From Marmoricola sp. URHB0036 (GTDB lineage Bacteria > Actinomycetota > Actinomycetes > Propionibacteriales > Nocardioidaceae), in the NCBI RefSeq assembly GCF_000426045.1, contig NZ_AUEP01000011.1, positions 1 through 64,000 of the forward strand: DNA of 64,000 bases, written 5' to 3'. A program made the position numbers and the translations under genes. This document shows positions 41,658 through 54,540 of this stretch, in pieces. The notes below the pieces were generated by a model. It saw only the letters and a program-made list of their open reading frames with translations, was not told where the DNA came from and searched no databases. The number at the start of each line of letters is the position of its first letter. Positions within the stretch are counted from its first letter, which is position 1.

Positions 41658-41816
41658 GGCCGTGAACCTCGGACCTTCGCTGGCGTCCGCGGCGCTGCAT
41701 CCCGCCTGGCTGCGTTGTCGGCGCTCAACGCAGCCCGCTGCGCTTTCACACCTCCGCCTTGCCAGACGTGCGCAGCGCCACGCCCGCCAAACGCGAATCT
41801 CCTCGGTTCACGGCCT
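41657..41816. repeat. MITE-like nested palindrome between glycosyltransferase and glf
   Basis: AGGCCGTGAACC (41657-41668) and GGTTCACGGCCT (41805-41816) are perfect 12-bp terminal inverted repeats; a central GGCTGCGTTG (41708-41717)-8 nt-CAACGCAGCC (41726-41735) palindrome is nested inside, and the flanks match imperfectly (TTCGC, GGCGCTGC). It starts on the last base of the glycosyltransferase stop codon and ends at a possible -10 box (TAGACT, 41816-41821). Confidence 0.75.
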
Positions 41817-41891
41817 AGACTGCCTTGGGCCACGAGCGCCGTACGGCCTGCCTGCCTGCGCGACAACTTCCCACCCCGTGGCCCGTAGTGA

Positions 41892-45126
<3,235 letters not shown>

Positions 45127-45127
<1 letters not shown>

Positions 45128-46140
45128 TGGCCACCGCAGACAAGAAGGCCGAGTCCCAGGCCGCCATCGACGAGCGGGGCCGGCGCGAGAACGCCGCCCG
45201 CCGTGCCCGCCGGATGGCCAAGAACCAGGCCGACGCCATGCCGGTCGTCGAGGCGAGCGGTCCCCGCCAGCAGCGAGTGGTCGAGGCCGAGCTGATCTCG
45301 CCGGCACCACGCGGCGGGATCATCGAGACGATCCAGCAGCCCTACCTGCTGCGGCTGATCGTCTCGCGCCAGCTGGCCCAGATGTACGCCGCGTCGCTGC
45401 TCGGCCTGGCGTGGTCCTACGTCCAGCCGGCGATGCGCTTCGGCGTCTACTACATCGTGATGGGGTTCATCCTCAAGCTGCACAGGGACATCCCCTACTT
45501 CGCGCTGCACCTGTTCACCGGCATCGTGGTGGTGCACTACTTCAGCGAGACCTGGAGCGGGGGAACCCGGTCGATCTGGCAGAACAAGGCGCTCGTGCAG
45601 AAGATGCGAATGCCGCGCGAGATCTTCCCGGTCGCAGCGATGCTCGTCGCGGCGTACCACACCATGCCGCAGCTGCTCGTGCTCGTGCTGTGCTGCGTCA
45701 TCATCGGCTGGCACATCACCTGGTCGGCGGTGGCAGCCGGGTTGCTGGGGTTGGCCATCCTGGTGTGCTTCTCGATGGCGCTCGCGCTGTTCTTCGCGGC
45801 CCTGAACGTGTTCTACAAGGACTTCCAGAACATCGTCTCGACCATGCTGCAGTTCATGCACTTCATGGTGCCGATGATGTACCCGTTCACCCGGGTCTAC
45901 GCGATGCACGGGGACCACCCGATCCTCTACCAGATCTACATGGCCAACCCGGTCACGCAGGCGGTGCTCCTCTTCCAGAAGCTCTTCTGGGCCTCGTTGA
46001 GCGACAAGGACCTGTCCGCGGAGTTCCCGCCCGATCTCTGGGTGCGCGGCCTGATCACGCTGGTCGCCTGCGCGGGGCTGCTGTGGCTGGCCCAGAGGTT
46101 CTTCGCCCGTGTCGAAGGCAAGTTCCCGGAGCGTATGTGA
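45127..46140 (+). CDS. wzm: ABC-2 polysaccharide exporter permease (Wzm type)
   Basis: 337 residues. A basic cytoplasmic N-terminus (~1-75, RRENAARRARRMAKNQAD) is followed by six TM helices of the ABC-2/Wzm family (YAASLLGLAWSYVQPAMRFG, TGIVVVHYFSETW, MLVAAYHTMPQLLVLVLCCV, FSMALALFFAALNVFYKDFQ). With the ATPase it flips or exports lipid-linked galactan; homologue of mycobacterial Rv3783. TGATG overlap with glfT2. The N-terminal extension is longer than usual. Confidence 0.9.
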
Positions 46141-46196
46141 TGAACACCCCAACGAACCACTCGCTGCGCTCGCGCTTCGCCGGGGGCCCCGAATGA
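46140..46196 (+). CDS. 18-codon coupling ORF between wzm and wzt
   Basis: ATG at 46140 overlaps the wzm stop (TGATG) and its TGA (46194-46196) overlaps the wzt ATG (ATGA). It reads MNTPTNHSLRSRFAGGPE. The double overlap suggests translational coupling across the gap rather than a functional protein. Confidence 0.45.
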   Translation: MNTPTNHSLRSRFAGGPE

Positions 46197-46969
46197 CGAT
46201 TTCCATCCAGGTCGAGAACGTGACCAAAGAGTTCACGATGCAGTACCACCGCACCCTCAAGCAGATGGCCGTCGCCTCGCTCAAGCGACTCCCGCTCCAG
46301 GAGAAGTTCCTCGCCGTCAACGACGTCTCCTTCAACGTCGAGCAGGGCTCCTCGATCGGCCTGATGGGCCTCAACGGCTCGGGCAAGAGCACCCTGCTCA
46401 AGCTGATCAACGGCGTGATGCGTCCCGACACCGGCATCATCCGCACCCGTGGCCGGATCGCCGGACTGATCGCCACCGGCGCCGGCTTCCACCCCCAGCT
46501 GACCGGCCGCGAGAACCTGTTCCTCAACGGCGCCATCCTCGGCATGAGCGAGGCCGAGACCAAGCGCAAGTTCGACGAGATCGTGGAGTTCGCCGACATC
46601 GGCAAGTTCCTCGACACCCCCGTCTCGCACTACTCCTCGGGGATGTACGCCCGGCTCGGCTTCTCCATCGCGGTCCACGTCGACGCCGACGTCTTCCTCG
46701 CCGACGAGGTGCTGGCGGTGGGGGACCGGCCGTTCAAGAAGAAGTGCATGGCCAAGATGCAGGAGATCCGCCAGCAGGGCACCACGATCTTCTACGTCAG
46801 CCACGCCACGGCCTCCGTGCGCGCCATGTGCGACCGCGTGCTGGTGCTCGAGTCCGGCCGTCTGAACTTCGACGGCGACGTCGACGAGGGCATCCGCTAC
46901 CTGCAGTACGACGACGCCGACGACGACGAAGAGAACGAGATGGATTCCGAGCTCGGCGCCGACGTCTGA
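46193..46969 (+). CDS. wzt: ABC polysaccharide exporter ATPase (Wzt type)
   Basis: 258 residues. Walker A GLNGSGKST (59-67), signature YSSGMYARL (~147-154), Walker B VFLADE (167-172) and switch His in FYVSHAT. The early TLKQMAVASLKRL segment is typical of polysaccharide (Wzt/TagH) ATPases. There is no C-terminal carbohydrate-binding domain, only an acidic tail (DDADDDEENEMDSE). Pairs with Wzm to export the galactan; corresponds to mycobacterial Rv3781. Confidence 0.95.
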   Translation: MTISIQVENVTKEFTMQYHRTLKQMAVASLKRLPLQEKFLAVNDVSFNVEQGSSIGLMGLNGSGKSTLLKLINGVMRPDTGIIRTRGRIAGLIATGAGFHPQLTGRENLFLNGAILGMSEAETKRKFDEIVEFADIGKFLDTPVSHYSSGMYARLGFSIAVHVDADVFLADEVLAVGDRPFKKKCMAKMQEIRQQGTTIFYVSHATASVRAMCDRVLVLESGRLNFDGDVDEGIRYLQYDDADDDEENEMDSELGADV

Positions 46970-46996
46970 GCGCTCCCAAACGGCTCTTCGCATTTG

Positions 46997-47035
46997 ATTA
47001 CACGCCTGTTATTCGCAAAAATACAGGCGTGTAAT
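46997..47035. promoter_or_regulatory. AT-rich inverted repeat before the amidase gene
   Basis: ATTACACGCCTGT (46997-47009) and ACAGGCGTGTAAT (47023-47035) are perfect 13-bp arms around a 13-base AT-rich centre. A related half (TACACCTTTGTAATTC) follows at 47043-47058. The 46985-47145 gap is markedly more AT-rich than its surroundings. It could end the wzt transcript or be an operator for the amidase gene. Confidence 0.6.
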
Positions 47036-47145
47036 TCATTAAATACACCTTTGTAATTCGGGCAAATCGCTTGCGGTAAACCCTGTTACGGGTGTGAAAC
47101 TTGGTACTCGTGTGACACCTTCCCCTCTCACATGGAGTGCATTTA

Positions 47146-50100
47146 ATGCGATTCAGTCGTGCTCGTTACGTCACCTTGTGCCAGCAATCTCTGGTCACGG
47201 CTGCCGTCCTCGCCGTCGGTCTCACCGCCGCCGGCGTGAAGACCCTGGACATCGTTCCCCAGCCGGGCGCCACTGCCGGCCCGCAGACGAATGCACCCGC
47301 CAACGGCCCCGCTGTCGACTCCGCGGGCCCGAGCCAGGTCCTGGCCGAGGGGGGCAGGCCGGGCAGCACCGAGGTCGACACCGCACCGGTCACTCCCAAG
47401 GTCCGAGAGGTCTCGGTGACCACGGCGCAGTCGCACACGGCTGCCCGACAGGGCCAGTCCCAGAAGGTGCAGCCGACACCGAAGCCGACGGCGACCCCGA
47501 CCACGTCGCCGGACAAGAAGACCGCGACCACACCCACGCCGCGCACCGTCGAGTCGGCCCCGCAGAAGGTGTCGGGGTACGCCACCATCGGCGTGACGTG
47601 GGCCCATGGCGTGACCTACGCCGAGGACCAGATCAAGATCCAGGTCCGCACCCTCAAGGACGGCGCCTGGTCGGGCTGGACCAAGGTGCAGTACCACGAC
47701 GACCACGGCCCGGACGGTGACTCCAGCGAGGAGGAGTCGGCTCGCGAGCGTCCCGGCACCGACGCCCTGGTGATCGGTGACGTCGACCAGGTGCAGATGC
47801 GTGCGACGACCGCCGACGGCTCGGTGCCGCCGGACATGAAGCTCGCCCTCATCGACCCGGGCACCGGCAAGATGACCAAGCAGGCTCCCGCGATCGACAC
47901 CGCGAAGCTGCCCTCGGCCAAGACCGACGACGCCGGGAACGGCACGCCGCAGGCCTCCGGCACGTTGAAGGTCGAGGGCGACGACGGCACCCAGGACACC
48001 GTCACGCTGAGCGCGATGGCGCGGGCCCCCAAGCCCTACATCTACTCGCGTGCCCAGTGGGGTGCCAACGAGAAGATGCGCGAGCAGACCGCTCCGGCGT
48101 ACGGCACCGTGAAGACCGGCTTCGTGCACCACACGGTCAACGCCAACAACTACACCGCGGCCCAGGTGCCGGCGCTGCTGCGCGGCATCTACGCCTACCA
48201 CACGCAGTCCCGCGGGTGGCGCGACATCGGCTACAACTACCTCGTCGACCGCTTCGGCCGGATCTGGGAAGGCCGCTGGGGCGGCGTGGACCGCGCGGTG
48301 GTCGGCGCCCACACGCTCGGGTACAACGAGGTGTCCTTCGCGATGTCGGCGATCGGCAACTTCGACATCGCCCAGCCGCCGCAGGCCGTGCTCGACGCCT
48401 ACGCCCGTCTGTTCGCCTGGAAGCTGTCGCTGTACAACATCCCGGCCAACCAGACCAACATCCTGGTCAAGGGTCGCCGCCTGAACGCGATCAACGGTCA
48501 CCGTGACGTCGGGCAGACGGCATGTCCGGGCCGCTACCTGTACGCCAAGATCCCCTGGATCCGCACCAAGGCACGCGCCATCCAGGTCGCAGCCCAGTCC
48601 GGTGGTGGCGGTACGACGACGCCGACCCCACCCAAGCCACCGGTGTTCACCTCACCGACCCAGACGGCTCGCGCTGCCGTGGCACAGCCCAGCACCATCA
48701 GGTTCCCGCGCAGCCTCAACCTGGCTGGCTCGGCGTACCCGGACATCGCGATGCGCGACTACGCCGGCAACGTCAAGCTGCTCGCCACGGGTGGGCAGGC
48801 CGGCTACCGCGGCGGGACCTACTCGCGAGGTCCGTGGCGCTCGATGACCCTGCTGGCCGCAGTCAACGACGTGAGCGGCGACGGGCGGGGCGACGTCATC
48901 GGCCGCATCGGCGGCGGCTCGACCATGGTCTACCGCGGGGACGGGGCCGGCCACGTGTCGAGCGTCGGGATCGCGCCGACGACGATCTTCCGCCGGGCCA
49001 ACCTGGTCGTGGCCGCGGGCGACTTCAACGGTGACCGCCGCAACGACGTACTGATGCGCAGCTGGAAGAACGGCGGCCTGTACCTCGTGCGTGGGCTCGG
49101 TGCCGGCAAGTTCGCCGCACCGCGACTGCTCGGCATGGGCTGGGCGAAGTACTCCTCGATCGCCGTGCCCGGCGACGTGACCGGTGACGGACGTCCCGAC
49201 GTCGTCGGCGTGAAGAGCGGCGTCATGTACGTCTACCCGAACGTCGGCGGCCTCCGGATCGCTCGTGCGACCCAGAAGCAGACCGTGGGCTCGTCGTACA
49301 CCGCTGTCGCAGGCTCGGGTCGCGACATCAGCGGCGACGGCGTCGGCGACCTGCTCGTCCGTGACCGGGCGAGCGGTGGCCTCGGCATCCGCACCGGTCA
49401 GCGGAAGTCGACCTTCGGTGCGACCCTCGGCTGGTTCGGCGGAGCAGCGCGGTTGGCCAAGGTGTCCACCGGACAGATGTCCGGCAGCTCGCAGGCCGAC
49501 GTGCTCGGTGTCGGGCCGGGGGGCAGCCTCGTGGTGATGGCCCACAACGGGCTGAGCAACGTCGCGGCGGTGCTGTCCACGAACCTGAAGCTCCCGGACG
49601 CCTCGATGATCCTCGATGCCGGCGACTGGAACGGCGACGGCAAGGGTGACCTGATCGCCAGGGACACCGGCAAGGACCGGCTCGTCCTCTACCCGGGTCT
49701 GGGCAACGCCCGGTACGGCGCCGGTGCGGTGATGAGCACCGGATGGAAGACGTTCGTCAACCTGGCGGCAGTCGGCGACGTCACCGGCGACGGGCGGCCC
49801 GACCTGATGGGTCGCGTCGACGGCGGGAAGATGACCATCTTCCCGAGCGCGGGTGGCGCCAAGTTCCAGGCTCCGATCCTCGCCCCGGCGACGATGCGGA
49901 CGTTCAACCAGATCGGCTCGGGCATGTGGCGCACGACCTCGATGCCGACGACGAGCGTGTTCAACATCGGTGCGTTCTTCGTGCCGACGGTGGACGCACG
50001 CGGCAAGATCCCCAGCCCCTACACCCGCGTCGTCGGTCCCGGCGACGTCGACGGTGACGGGCGTGCGGACCTGGTCATGCGAGACAACGCAGGAACGCTC

Positions 50101-50184
50101 TGGCTGGTCCCGGGCCGGGCCACGGGCTACGGCCCCCGGCGGTACCTCGCCTCGGGCTACAACGGCTTCATGACCTTCGGGTAG
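47146..50184 (+). CDS. Secreted amidase (PGRP-like) with FG-GAP repeats
   Basis: 1012 residues; the ATG at 47146 has GGAG eight bases upstream (in-frame GTG 47137 does not). Signal peptide with hydrophobic core VTAAVLAVGLTAAG, a Thr/Pro linker, a beta domain (~130-300), then an Amidase_2/PGRP domain with zinc ligands His 328/329 (VHHTVN), His 452 (NGHRDVG) and Cys 460 (ACPG). A TPT-rich linker leads to FG-GAP/VCBS repeats (~530-1012) with D-x-(S/N/T)-G-D-G motifs (VSGDGRGD, FNGDRRND, VTGDGRPD, WNGDGKGD, VDGDGRAD) that bind Ca in relatives. It should cut or bind peptidoglycan outside the cell. Confidence 0.9.
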   Translation: MRFSRARYVTLCQQSLVTAAVLAVGLTAAGVKTLDIVPQPGATAGPQTNAPANGPAVDSAGPSQVLAEGGRPGSTEVDTAPVTPKVREVSVTTAQSHTAARQGQSQKVQPTPKPTATPTTSPDKKTATTPTPRTVESAPQKVSGYATIGVTWAHGVTYAEDQIKIQVRTLKDGAWSGWTKVQYHDDHGPDGDSSEEESARERPGTDALVIGDVDQVQMRATTADGSVPPDMKLALIDPGTGKMTKQAPAIDTAKLPSAKTDDAGNGTPQASGTLKVEGDDGTQDTVTLSAMARAPKPYIYSRAQWGANEKMREQTAPAYGTVKTGFVHHTVNANNYTAAQVPALLRGIYAYHTQSRGWRDIGYNYLVDRFGRIWEGRWGGVDRAVVGAHTLGYNEVSFAMSAIGNFDIAQPPQAVLDAYARLFAWKLSLYNIPANQTNILVKGRRLNAINGHRDVGQTACPGRYLYAKIPWIRTKARAIQVAAQSGGGGTTTPTPPKPPVFTSPTQTARAAVAQPSTIRFPRSLNLAGSAYPDIAMRDYAGNVKLLATGGQAGYRGGTYSRGPWRSMTLLAAVNDVSGDGRGDVIGRIGGGSTMVYRGDGAGHVSSVGIAPTTIFRRANLVVAAGDFNGDRRNDVLMRSWKNGGLYLVRGLGAGKFAAPRLLGMGWAKYSSIAVPGDVTGDGRPDVVGVKSGVMYVYPNVGGLRIARATQKQTVGSSYTAVAGSGRDISGDGVGDLLVRDRASGGLGIRTGQRKSTFGATLGWFGGAARLAKVSTGQMSGSSQADVLGVGPGGSLVVMAHNGLSNVAAVLSTNLKLPDASMILDAGDWNGDGKGDLIARDTGKDRLVLYPGLGNARYGAGAVMSTGWKTFVNLAAVGDVTGDGRPDLMGRVDGGKMTIFPSAGGAKFQAPILAPATMRTFNQIGSGMWRTTSMPTTSVFNIGAFFVPTVDARGKIPSPYTRVVGPGDVDGDGRADLVMRDNAGTLWLVPGRATGYGPRRYLASGYNGFMTFG

Positions 50185-50198
50185 GAGGCGGGGAAACT

Positions 50199-50936
50199 TC
50201 ACGCCCGAAGCTGTACGTCGGCCCGCTCGTCCTCCAGACGGGCGGGCCACGTCAGTTCCCGGGGATCGCGCAGCAGCACCAGCGAGCCGCCGCTGAGCAG
50301 TGGGCCGAGGAACGCCGGCACGCCGTGGTCGGCGGCCGGGTGCACGTCGGTCAGCAGTCGTGCCCCGGGTGCGTAGCCGGCCCCGGTGGCCTCCTCGAGC
50401 AGCTCGGCCTGGGTGCGCGCGTCGCCGGCGGCCAGCCAGGCGGGGGTGTCGGGAGTCGGCGGCGTCAGCGGCACGAAGACGTCGCTCTGGCCCGGCCACA
50501 GCACGCCGTAGTCCAGCACGCCCTCCGGCAGCGGCTCGGCGAACCGCACCGCGAACGGGAGCAGCGCGCAGGCCACCACAGTGTCGGCGTGCTGGTGCCG
50601 CTCGACCGAGTCGGGGCCGCAGACCACGAGGTCGTGCAGGACGTCGGTGTCGGTGGCGACCGAGAGTGCGGAGCTCCAGGCCGCGCCGAGGAAGACCGGC
50701 ACCAGCCAGTGGGAGGGCAGGTCGAGGAGGACGGTGTCCCCGGCGTCGAGGCCGAGCTCGTCGGTGAGCAGGTTCGCGGTCTTGCTGACCCAGTTGGCGT
50801 AGGTCGTGACCGACAGCTCGGTGCGTTCGCCGGTCGTGTCGTCGTACGCCGTGAGGAGTGGCTGTCCCGGGTCGCCCGAGAGTCGTGCGGCGAGCAGCTC
50901 GGGGAAGGTGCGCGGCGGGTTCGCGGGAGAGCTCAT
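50199..50936 (-). CDS. TIGR03089-family protein
   Basis: 245 residues. It resembles the N-terminal part of AMP-binding enzymes (LLTAYDDTTGERTELSVTTY, NLLTDELGLDAGDTVLLDLP) but lacks the SSGTTG P-loop and the C-terminal lid, as is usual for TIGR03089 actinobacterial proteins of unknown function. It is the counterpart of Rv3268, which also lies in this neighbourhood. Convergent with the amidase gene, 14 bp apart. Confidence 0.85.
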   Translation of the reverse strand: MSSPANPPRTFPELLAARLSGDPGQPLLTAYDDTTGERTELSVTTYANWVSKTANLLTDELGLDAGDTVLLDLPSHWLVPVFLGAAWSSALSVATDTDVLHDLVVCGPDSVERHQHADTVVACALLPFAVRFAEPLPEGVLDYGVLWPGQSDVFVPLTPPTPDTPAWLAAGDARTQAELLEEATGAGYAPGARLLTDVHPAADHGVPAFLGPLLSGGSLVLLRDPRELTWPARLEDERADVQLRA

Positions 50937-51002
50937 CGGGGCACGGTAGCGCCGTATGACCAGTCGCCGGGCAGACGGGCGCCGGATGGCAGGATGCGCG
51001 CC

Positions 51003-52082
51003 ATGACCTCCTCCGACCTGGACCGACTCTGGGCCGTCGTCCCGGCCGGAGGTGCGGGCACCCGGCTGTGGCCGCTCTCGCGGGCGCGCACCCCGAAGTT
51101 CCTCCTCGACCTCACCGGCACCGGGCGGACCTTGATCCAGGGCACGATCGACCGGCTGGCACCGCTGGTGGGGGACCGCGTCGTCGTGGTCACCGGCTCG
51201 GCCCACGAGCAAGCCGTTCGCCGCCAACTGCCGAGTGTGGCCCGCGTGCTCGCCGAGCCGTCCCCGCGCGACTCGATGGCCGCCATCGGGCTGGCCGCCG
51301 CCGAGCTCGAGCGAGAGGATCCCGACGCGCTGATCGGCTCGTTCGCGGCCGACCACCTGATCACCGACGAGCAGGCGTTCGCCGCCAGTGTCCGCGAGGC
51401 CGCCGGGCTCGCGGAGGCGGGCTGGCTGGTCACCATCGGCATCGAGCCCACAGCGCCGGCGACTGGCTTCGGCTACATCCGGGCCGGTGACGCGGTGCCG
51501 GGCTTCCCGACCGCGCGGGCCGTCACCGAGTTCGTCGAGAAGCCGGACGTCGAGCGCGCGCGGGCCTACGTCGCGTCGGGGGAGTACCGCTGGAACGCCG
51601 GCATGTTCCTGTGCCGCGCGACAGTGCTGCTCGACCTGCTCGCCGAGCACCACCCCGACCTCGCCGCAGGTTTGCGGTCCATCGCCGCGGACCCCTCGAC
51701 GCTGGAGGCCCGGTGGCCCGGCCTCACCAGGATCGCCATCGACCACGCTGTGGCCGAGCCCGCCGCGGCAGCCGGCCGGGTAGCGGTCGTGCCCGGCCCG
51801 TTCGGGTGGGAGGACGTCGGCGACTTCGCCTCGCTGGCCGCGCTCACCTCCCCTGACGAGAACGGCGTGCGGATCCTCGGCGACGAGTCGCTCGTGGTGT
51901 CCGCGGACGCCAGTGGGCTCGTGGTCCCGGCCGCGGGGCGGACGGTCGCGATCGTCGGCCTCGACGACGTGGTGGTGGTCGACACCGGCGACGCGCTGCT
52001 GGTGACGTCGTACCAGAGGGCGCAGGAGGTCAAGGCCGCCGTGGACGAGCTCCGGCGGCGCGGTCGCACCGACCTCACCTAA
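51003..52082 (+). CDS. manC: Mannose-1-phosphate guanylyltransferase
   Basis: 359 residues. Nucleotidyltransferase signature [15 protein letters not shown] at 13-27, [23 protein letters not shown] and the [10 protein letters not shown] block are those of GDP-mannose pyrophosphorylases; the bifunctional PMI cupin domain is absent. It makes GDP-mannose from GTP and mannose-1-P supplied by ManB (55510-56877). Its last bases overlap the convergent cofE stop. Confidence 0.9.
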   Translation: MTSSDLDRLWAVVPAGGAGTRLWPLSRARTPKFLLDLTGTGRTLIQGTIDRLAPLVGDRVVVVTGSAHEQAVRRQLPSVARVLAEPSPRDSMAAIGLAAAELEREDPDALIGSFAADHLITDEQAFAASVREAAGLAEAGWLVTIGIEPTAPATGFGYIRAGDAVPGFPTARAVTEFVEKPDVERARAYVASGEYRWNAGMFLCRATVLLDLLAEHHPDLAAGLRSIAADPSTLEARWPGLTRIAIDHAVAEPAAAAGRVAVVPGPFGWEDVGDFASLAALTSPDENGVRILGDESLVVSADASGLVVPAAGRTVAIVGLDDVVVVDTGDALLVTSYQRAQEVKAAVDELRRRGRTDLT

Positions 52083-53041
52083 CGCCGAGCCGGCGTCACC
52101 GTGAGCGTGTCGTCGGCGGCGGTGTCGCTCTGCGGGCGCCAGCCGTGGGCATGCGCCACCAGCCGGACGCGTTCGGCGGCCGCCACCTGGTCACGGGCCT
52201 CGGCGGGCAGGTGCACGCGCACCGAGATCCCCTCGGCCTCGACATTCAGTCCGCAGGACTGCAGCGCTGCCCGCACCTCCTCGGTCGACGCAGGCGCCCC
52301 GAAGCAGTCGGCCTGGTCGCCGCGCACGGCGGCGAGCACTGCCTCGCGGGCGCCGAGGGCGAACATGTCCTGGTCACGCGGCCGCAGCAGTACGACGGCT
52401 CCGGGGCCGTCCTCGCCGGGCGGGAGCACCCGCTCCGCGAGCCCGCGCACGACCGAGACCGGCCGACCGCCGAGCTTGCCGGTCACCAGCTCGGCCAGGG
52501 AGGCGAGCTCGTCCGCGACCGCCGGAGCGGTGACGGCCAGCTCGTTGCCGTAGGAGTCGGTGCTCCCGTCGAAGTCGTCGAGCGGCTCGAGGCCGGCCAC
52601 CCCGACGGCGAGATCGGTCTGTCCGGTGCGCCAGGCCCGGCCGGCGGTGTCCGTGACCAGGACGGCGACGTTGCGGCCCGACTCGTCGTACACCCGCTGC
52701 CGGATGGTGCGCGCCGAGGCGTCGGGGTCCTCCGGCAGCAGCACCACGTGCCCGGCAGTGACGTTGGAGGCATCGACGCCGGCGGCGGCCATCACCAGCC
52801 CGAGGTGGTTCTCCACGATCGAGGTCGGGCCACGACGGGCCACCACCCGTACGGTCTCGTCCCGGATCGCCTGTTCGCGCTCGCCGGCCCGGACGCGTCC
52901 CTCCGCCTTGCTGACCACCTTGCTGGTGACGAGCACGATGTCACCGTCTTGGAGGTCGAGGCGCGCGACGACGGCGGCGAGGTCGGTGCCCGCGTCCACC
53001 TCGCCGATGCCGTCGACGGGCCAGGCTTCGAGCCGCGTCAA
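52079..53041 (-). CDS. cofE: Coenzyme F420-0:L-glutamate ligase, short form
   Basis: 320 residues from a TTG at 53041, 19 bases after cofD. CofE domain ~1-235: [57 protein letters not shown] and [14 protein letters not shown]. It adds glutamates to F420-0 using GTP. Mycobacterial FbiB carries a C-terminal nitroreductase domain that reduces dehydro-F420-0; here only ~85 residues follow ([14 protein letters not shown] to the end) and the FMN-binding domain is missing. Confidence 0.9.
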   Translation of the reverse strand: MTRLEAWPVDGIGEVDAGTDLAAVVARLDLQDGDIVLVTSKVVSKAEGRVRAGEREQAIRDETVRVVARRGPTSIVENHLGLVMAAAGVDASNVTAGHVVLLPEDPDASARTIRQRVYDESGRNVAVLVTDTAGRAWRTGQTDLAVGVAGLEPLDDFDGSTDSYGNELAVTAPAVADELASLAELVTGKLGGRPVSVVRGLAERVLPPGEDGPGAVVLLRPRDQDMFALGAREAVLAAVRGDQADCFGAPASTEEVRAALQSCGLNVEAEGISVRVHLPAEARDQVAAAERVRLVAHAHGWRPQSDTAADDTLTVTPARR

Positions 53042-53060
53042 CGGACGCTCTTCGCCCGGC

Positions 53061-54125
53061 TCATCGGACGAGGTCGAGGGCTGCGGCCGCCATGTCGGCC
53101 GTCGCGTCGTGGTCGGTCATCCACAGCGGCACCGCCCGGCAGCTCAGGCCGGCTGCGGTGACCCGGTCGACGGAGTCCGCGTCGCTCGTGTCGACCAGCC
53201 AGCCGTCGAGCACACCGCCGTTGCTCCGTGCGCCGTAGTGCTCGGCGACTCCGGCCGCGGACACCTCCACCCCGATGACCTCGAGCAGCTGTCGAGCCAT
53301 CCCACGGACGTGGTCGTGCCCGATGATCCCGGAGACGCCGACGACCGGGGCCGCGGTCCCGGTGATCGCGTCGCGCACGCCGGGCACTCCGAGGATGGTG
53401 CCCACCGACACGACCGGGTTGGACGGCGGCACGATCACGACATCGGCCTCGGTGATGGCCTCGACGACGCCGGGTCCGGGCTTGGCGTCCTCGATGCCGA
53501 TCGGCACCACGGCGTGGGCGGTCACGGAGGCCTGGTGGCGGATCCAGTACTCCTGGAAGTGCACGGCCTTGCGCTCGACAGCTTCGGGGCCCGGCTCCGG
53601 GTCGTCGATGACGACGTGGGTCTCGACGCGCTGGTCGGTCATCGGAAGCAGCTCGACGCGGTCCCCGTGGACCGGACTCAGCCAGCGCCGGCAGAGAGCG
53701 GCGGTCACGGCGCTGAGCGGGTAGCCGGCGTCGAGCATCTGGGTGCGCACCAGGTGGGTGGCGATGTCGCGGTCCCCGAGTCCGAACCAGGTGGGCTCCA
53801 CGCCGTACGCCGCCAGCTCGTCCTTGGCGTGCCAGGTCTCCGCCGTGCGGCCCCAGCCGCGCTCAGGATCGATGCCGCCGCCGAGCGTGTACATCACCGT
53901 GTCGAGGTCGGGGCAGACCTTGAGCCCGTGCACCCAGATGTCGTCGGCGGTGTTGGCGACCACGGTGACCCGGGTCTCGGCGCCGGTGCGCTCCACGAGG
54001 CGCAGCAGGCCCTGGATGAACCGGGCGCCGCCGACGCCTCCGGAGAGCACGGTGACGCGCGCCGGGGGAGTCAGGGAGGGGGTCTCGGGGACCGCTTCAG
54101 CAGTTGATTCGGGCATCTCAGACAT
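53061..54125 (-). CDS. cofD: 2-phospho-L-lactate/phosphoenolpyruvate transferase CofD
   Basis: 354 residues from ATG 54125; an upstream ATG 54185 is in frame but lies beyond likely promoter sequence. CofD/FbiA motifs: [58 protein letters not shown]-like [44 protein letters not shown]. It joins the activated lactyl or PEP moiety to Fo in F420 synthesis. Followed by cofE; divergent from whiB. Confidence 0.95.
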   Translation of the reverse strand: MSEMPESTAEAVPETPSLTPPARVTVLSGGVGGARFIQGLLRLVERTGAETRVTVVANTADDIWVHGLKVCPDLDTVMYTLGGGIDPERGWGRTAETWHAKDELAAYGVEPTWFGLGDRDIATHLVRTQMLDAGYPLSAVTAALCRRWLSPVHGDRVELLPMTDQRVETHVVIDDPEPGPEAVERKAVHFQEYWIRHQASVTAHAVVPIGIEDAKPGPGVVEAITEADVVIVPPSNPVVSVGTILGVPGVRDAITGTAAPVVGVSGIIGHDHVRGMARQLLEVIGVEVSAAGVAEHYGARSNGGVLDGWLVDTSDADSVDRVTAAGLSCRAVPLWMTDHDATADMAAAALDLVR

Positions 54126-54189
54126 GTGGTCGGGAGGGTGGACAGCAAAGGCGAGTGTGGACCAGCCGTCCCCAATACCAGACATCGGC

Positions 54190-54219
54190 TTGACTTCCGG
54201 GGTACGACAGGCATGTAAT
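54190..54219 (+). promoter_or_regulatory. whiB promoter
   Basis: TTGACT (54190-54195), 18-bp spacer, TGTAAT (54214-54219), 63 bp before the whiB GTG. One of the few near-consensus sigma-70-type promoters in the window. Confidence 0.6.
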
Positions 54220-54235
54220 CACACCAGTGTGATTA
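54216..54235. promoter_or_regulatory. Operator-like inverted repeat over the whiB -10 region
   Basis: TAATCACAC-CA-GTGTGATTA, 9-bp perfect arms, overlapping the -10 box and probable start site of the whiB promoter; suited to a dimeric repressor. Confidence 0.6.
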
Positions 54236-54281
54236 GCAACTCGGTCCGTCAGGATCGAAGGGTCGAAGAGGGGCGAACACT

Positions 54282-54539
54282 GTGCGCGAACTGTATCTGC
54301 TGGATGACATGAGTGAAGAAGACGGCGGATGGGCGGAGCGCGGTCTGTGCGCTCAGACCGACCCAGAAGCCTTCTTCCCCGAGAAGGGCGGCTCCACTCG
54401 TGAGGCCAAGAAGGTCTGCCTCACCTGCGACGTACGCCAGGAGTGCCTGGAGTACGCACTGGAGAACGACGAACGGTTCGGGATCTGGGGCGGTCTCTCC
54501 GAGCGAGAGCGTCGCAAGCTGAAGAAGCGGGCCGTCTGA
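54282..54539 (+). CDS. whiB2: WhiB2/WhmD-type iron-sulfur regulator
   Basis: 85 residues from GTG 54282. Four cluster Cys at 23, 46, 49 and 55 (GLCAQTD, KKVCLTCDVRQEC) and the turn GIWGG (67-71) followed by a basic tail ERERRKLKKRA. The short C-terminus and C-x2-C-x5-C spacing fit the WhiB2/WhmD clade, which controls septation together with the major sigma factor. It sits beside fbiA/fbiB as in mycobacteria. Confidence 0.9.
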   Translation: MRELYLLDDMSEEDGGWAERGLCAQTDPEAFFPEKGGSTREAKKVCLTCDVRQECLEYALENDERFGIWGGLSERERRKLKKRAV

Positions 54540-54540
54540 C

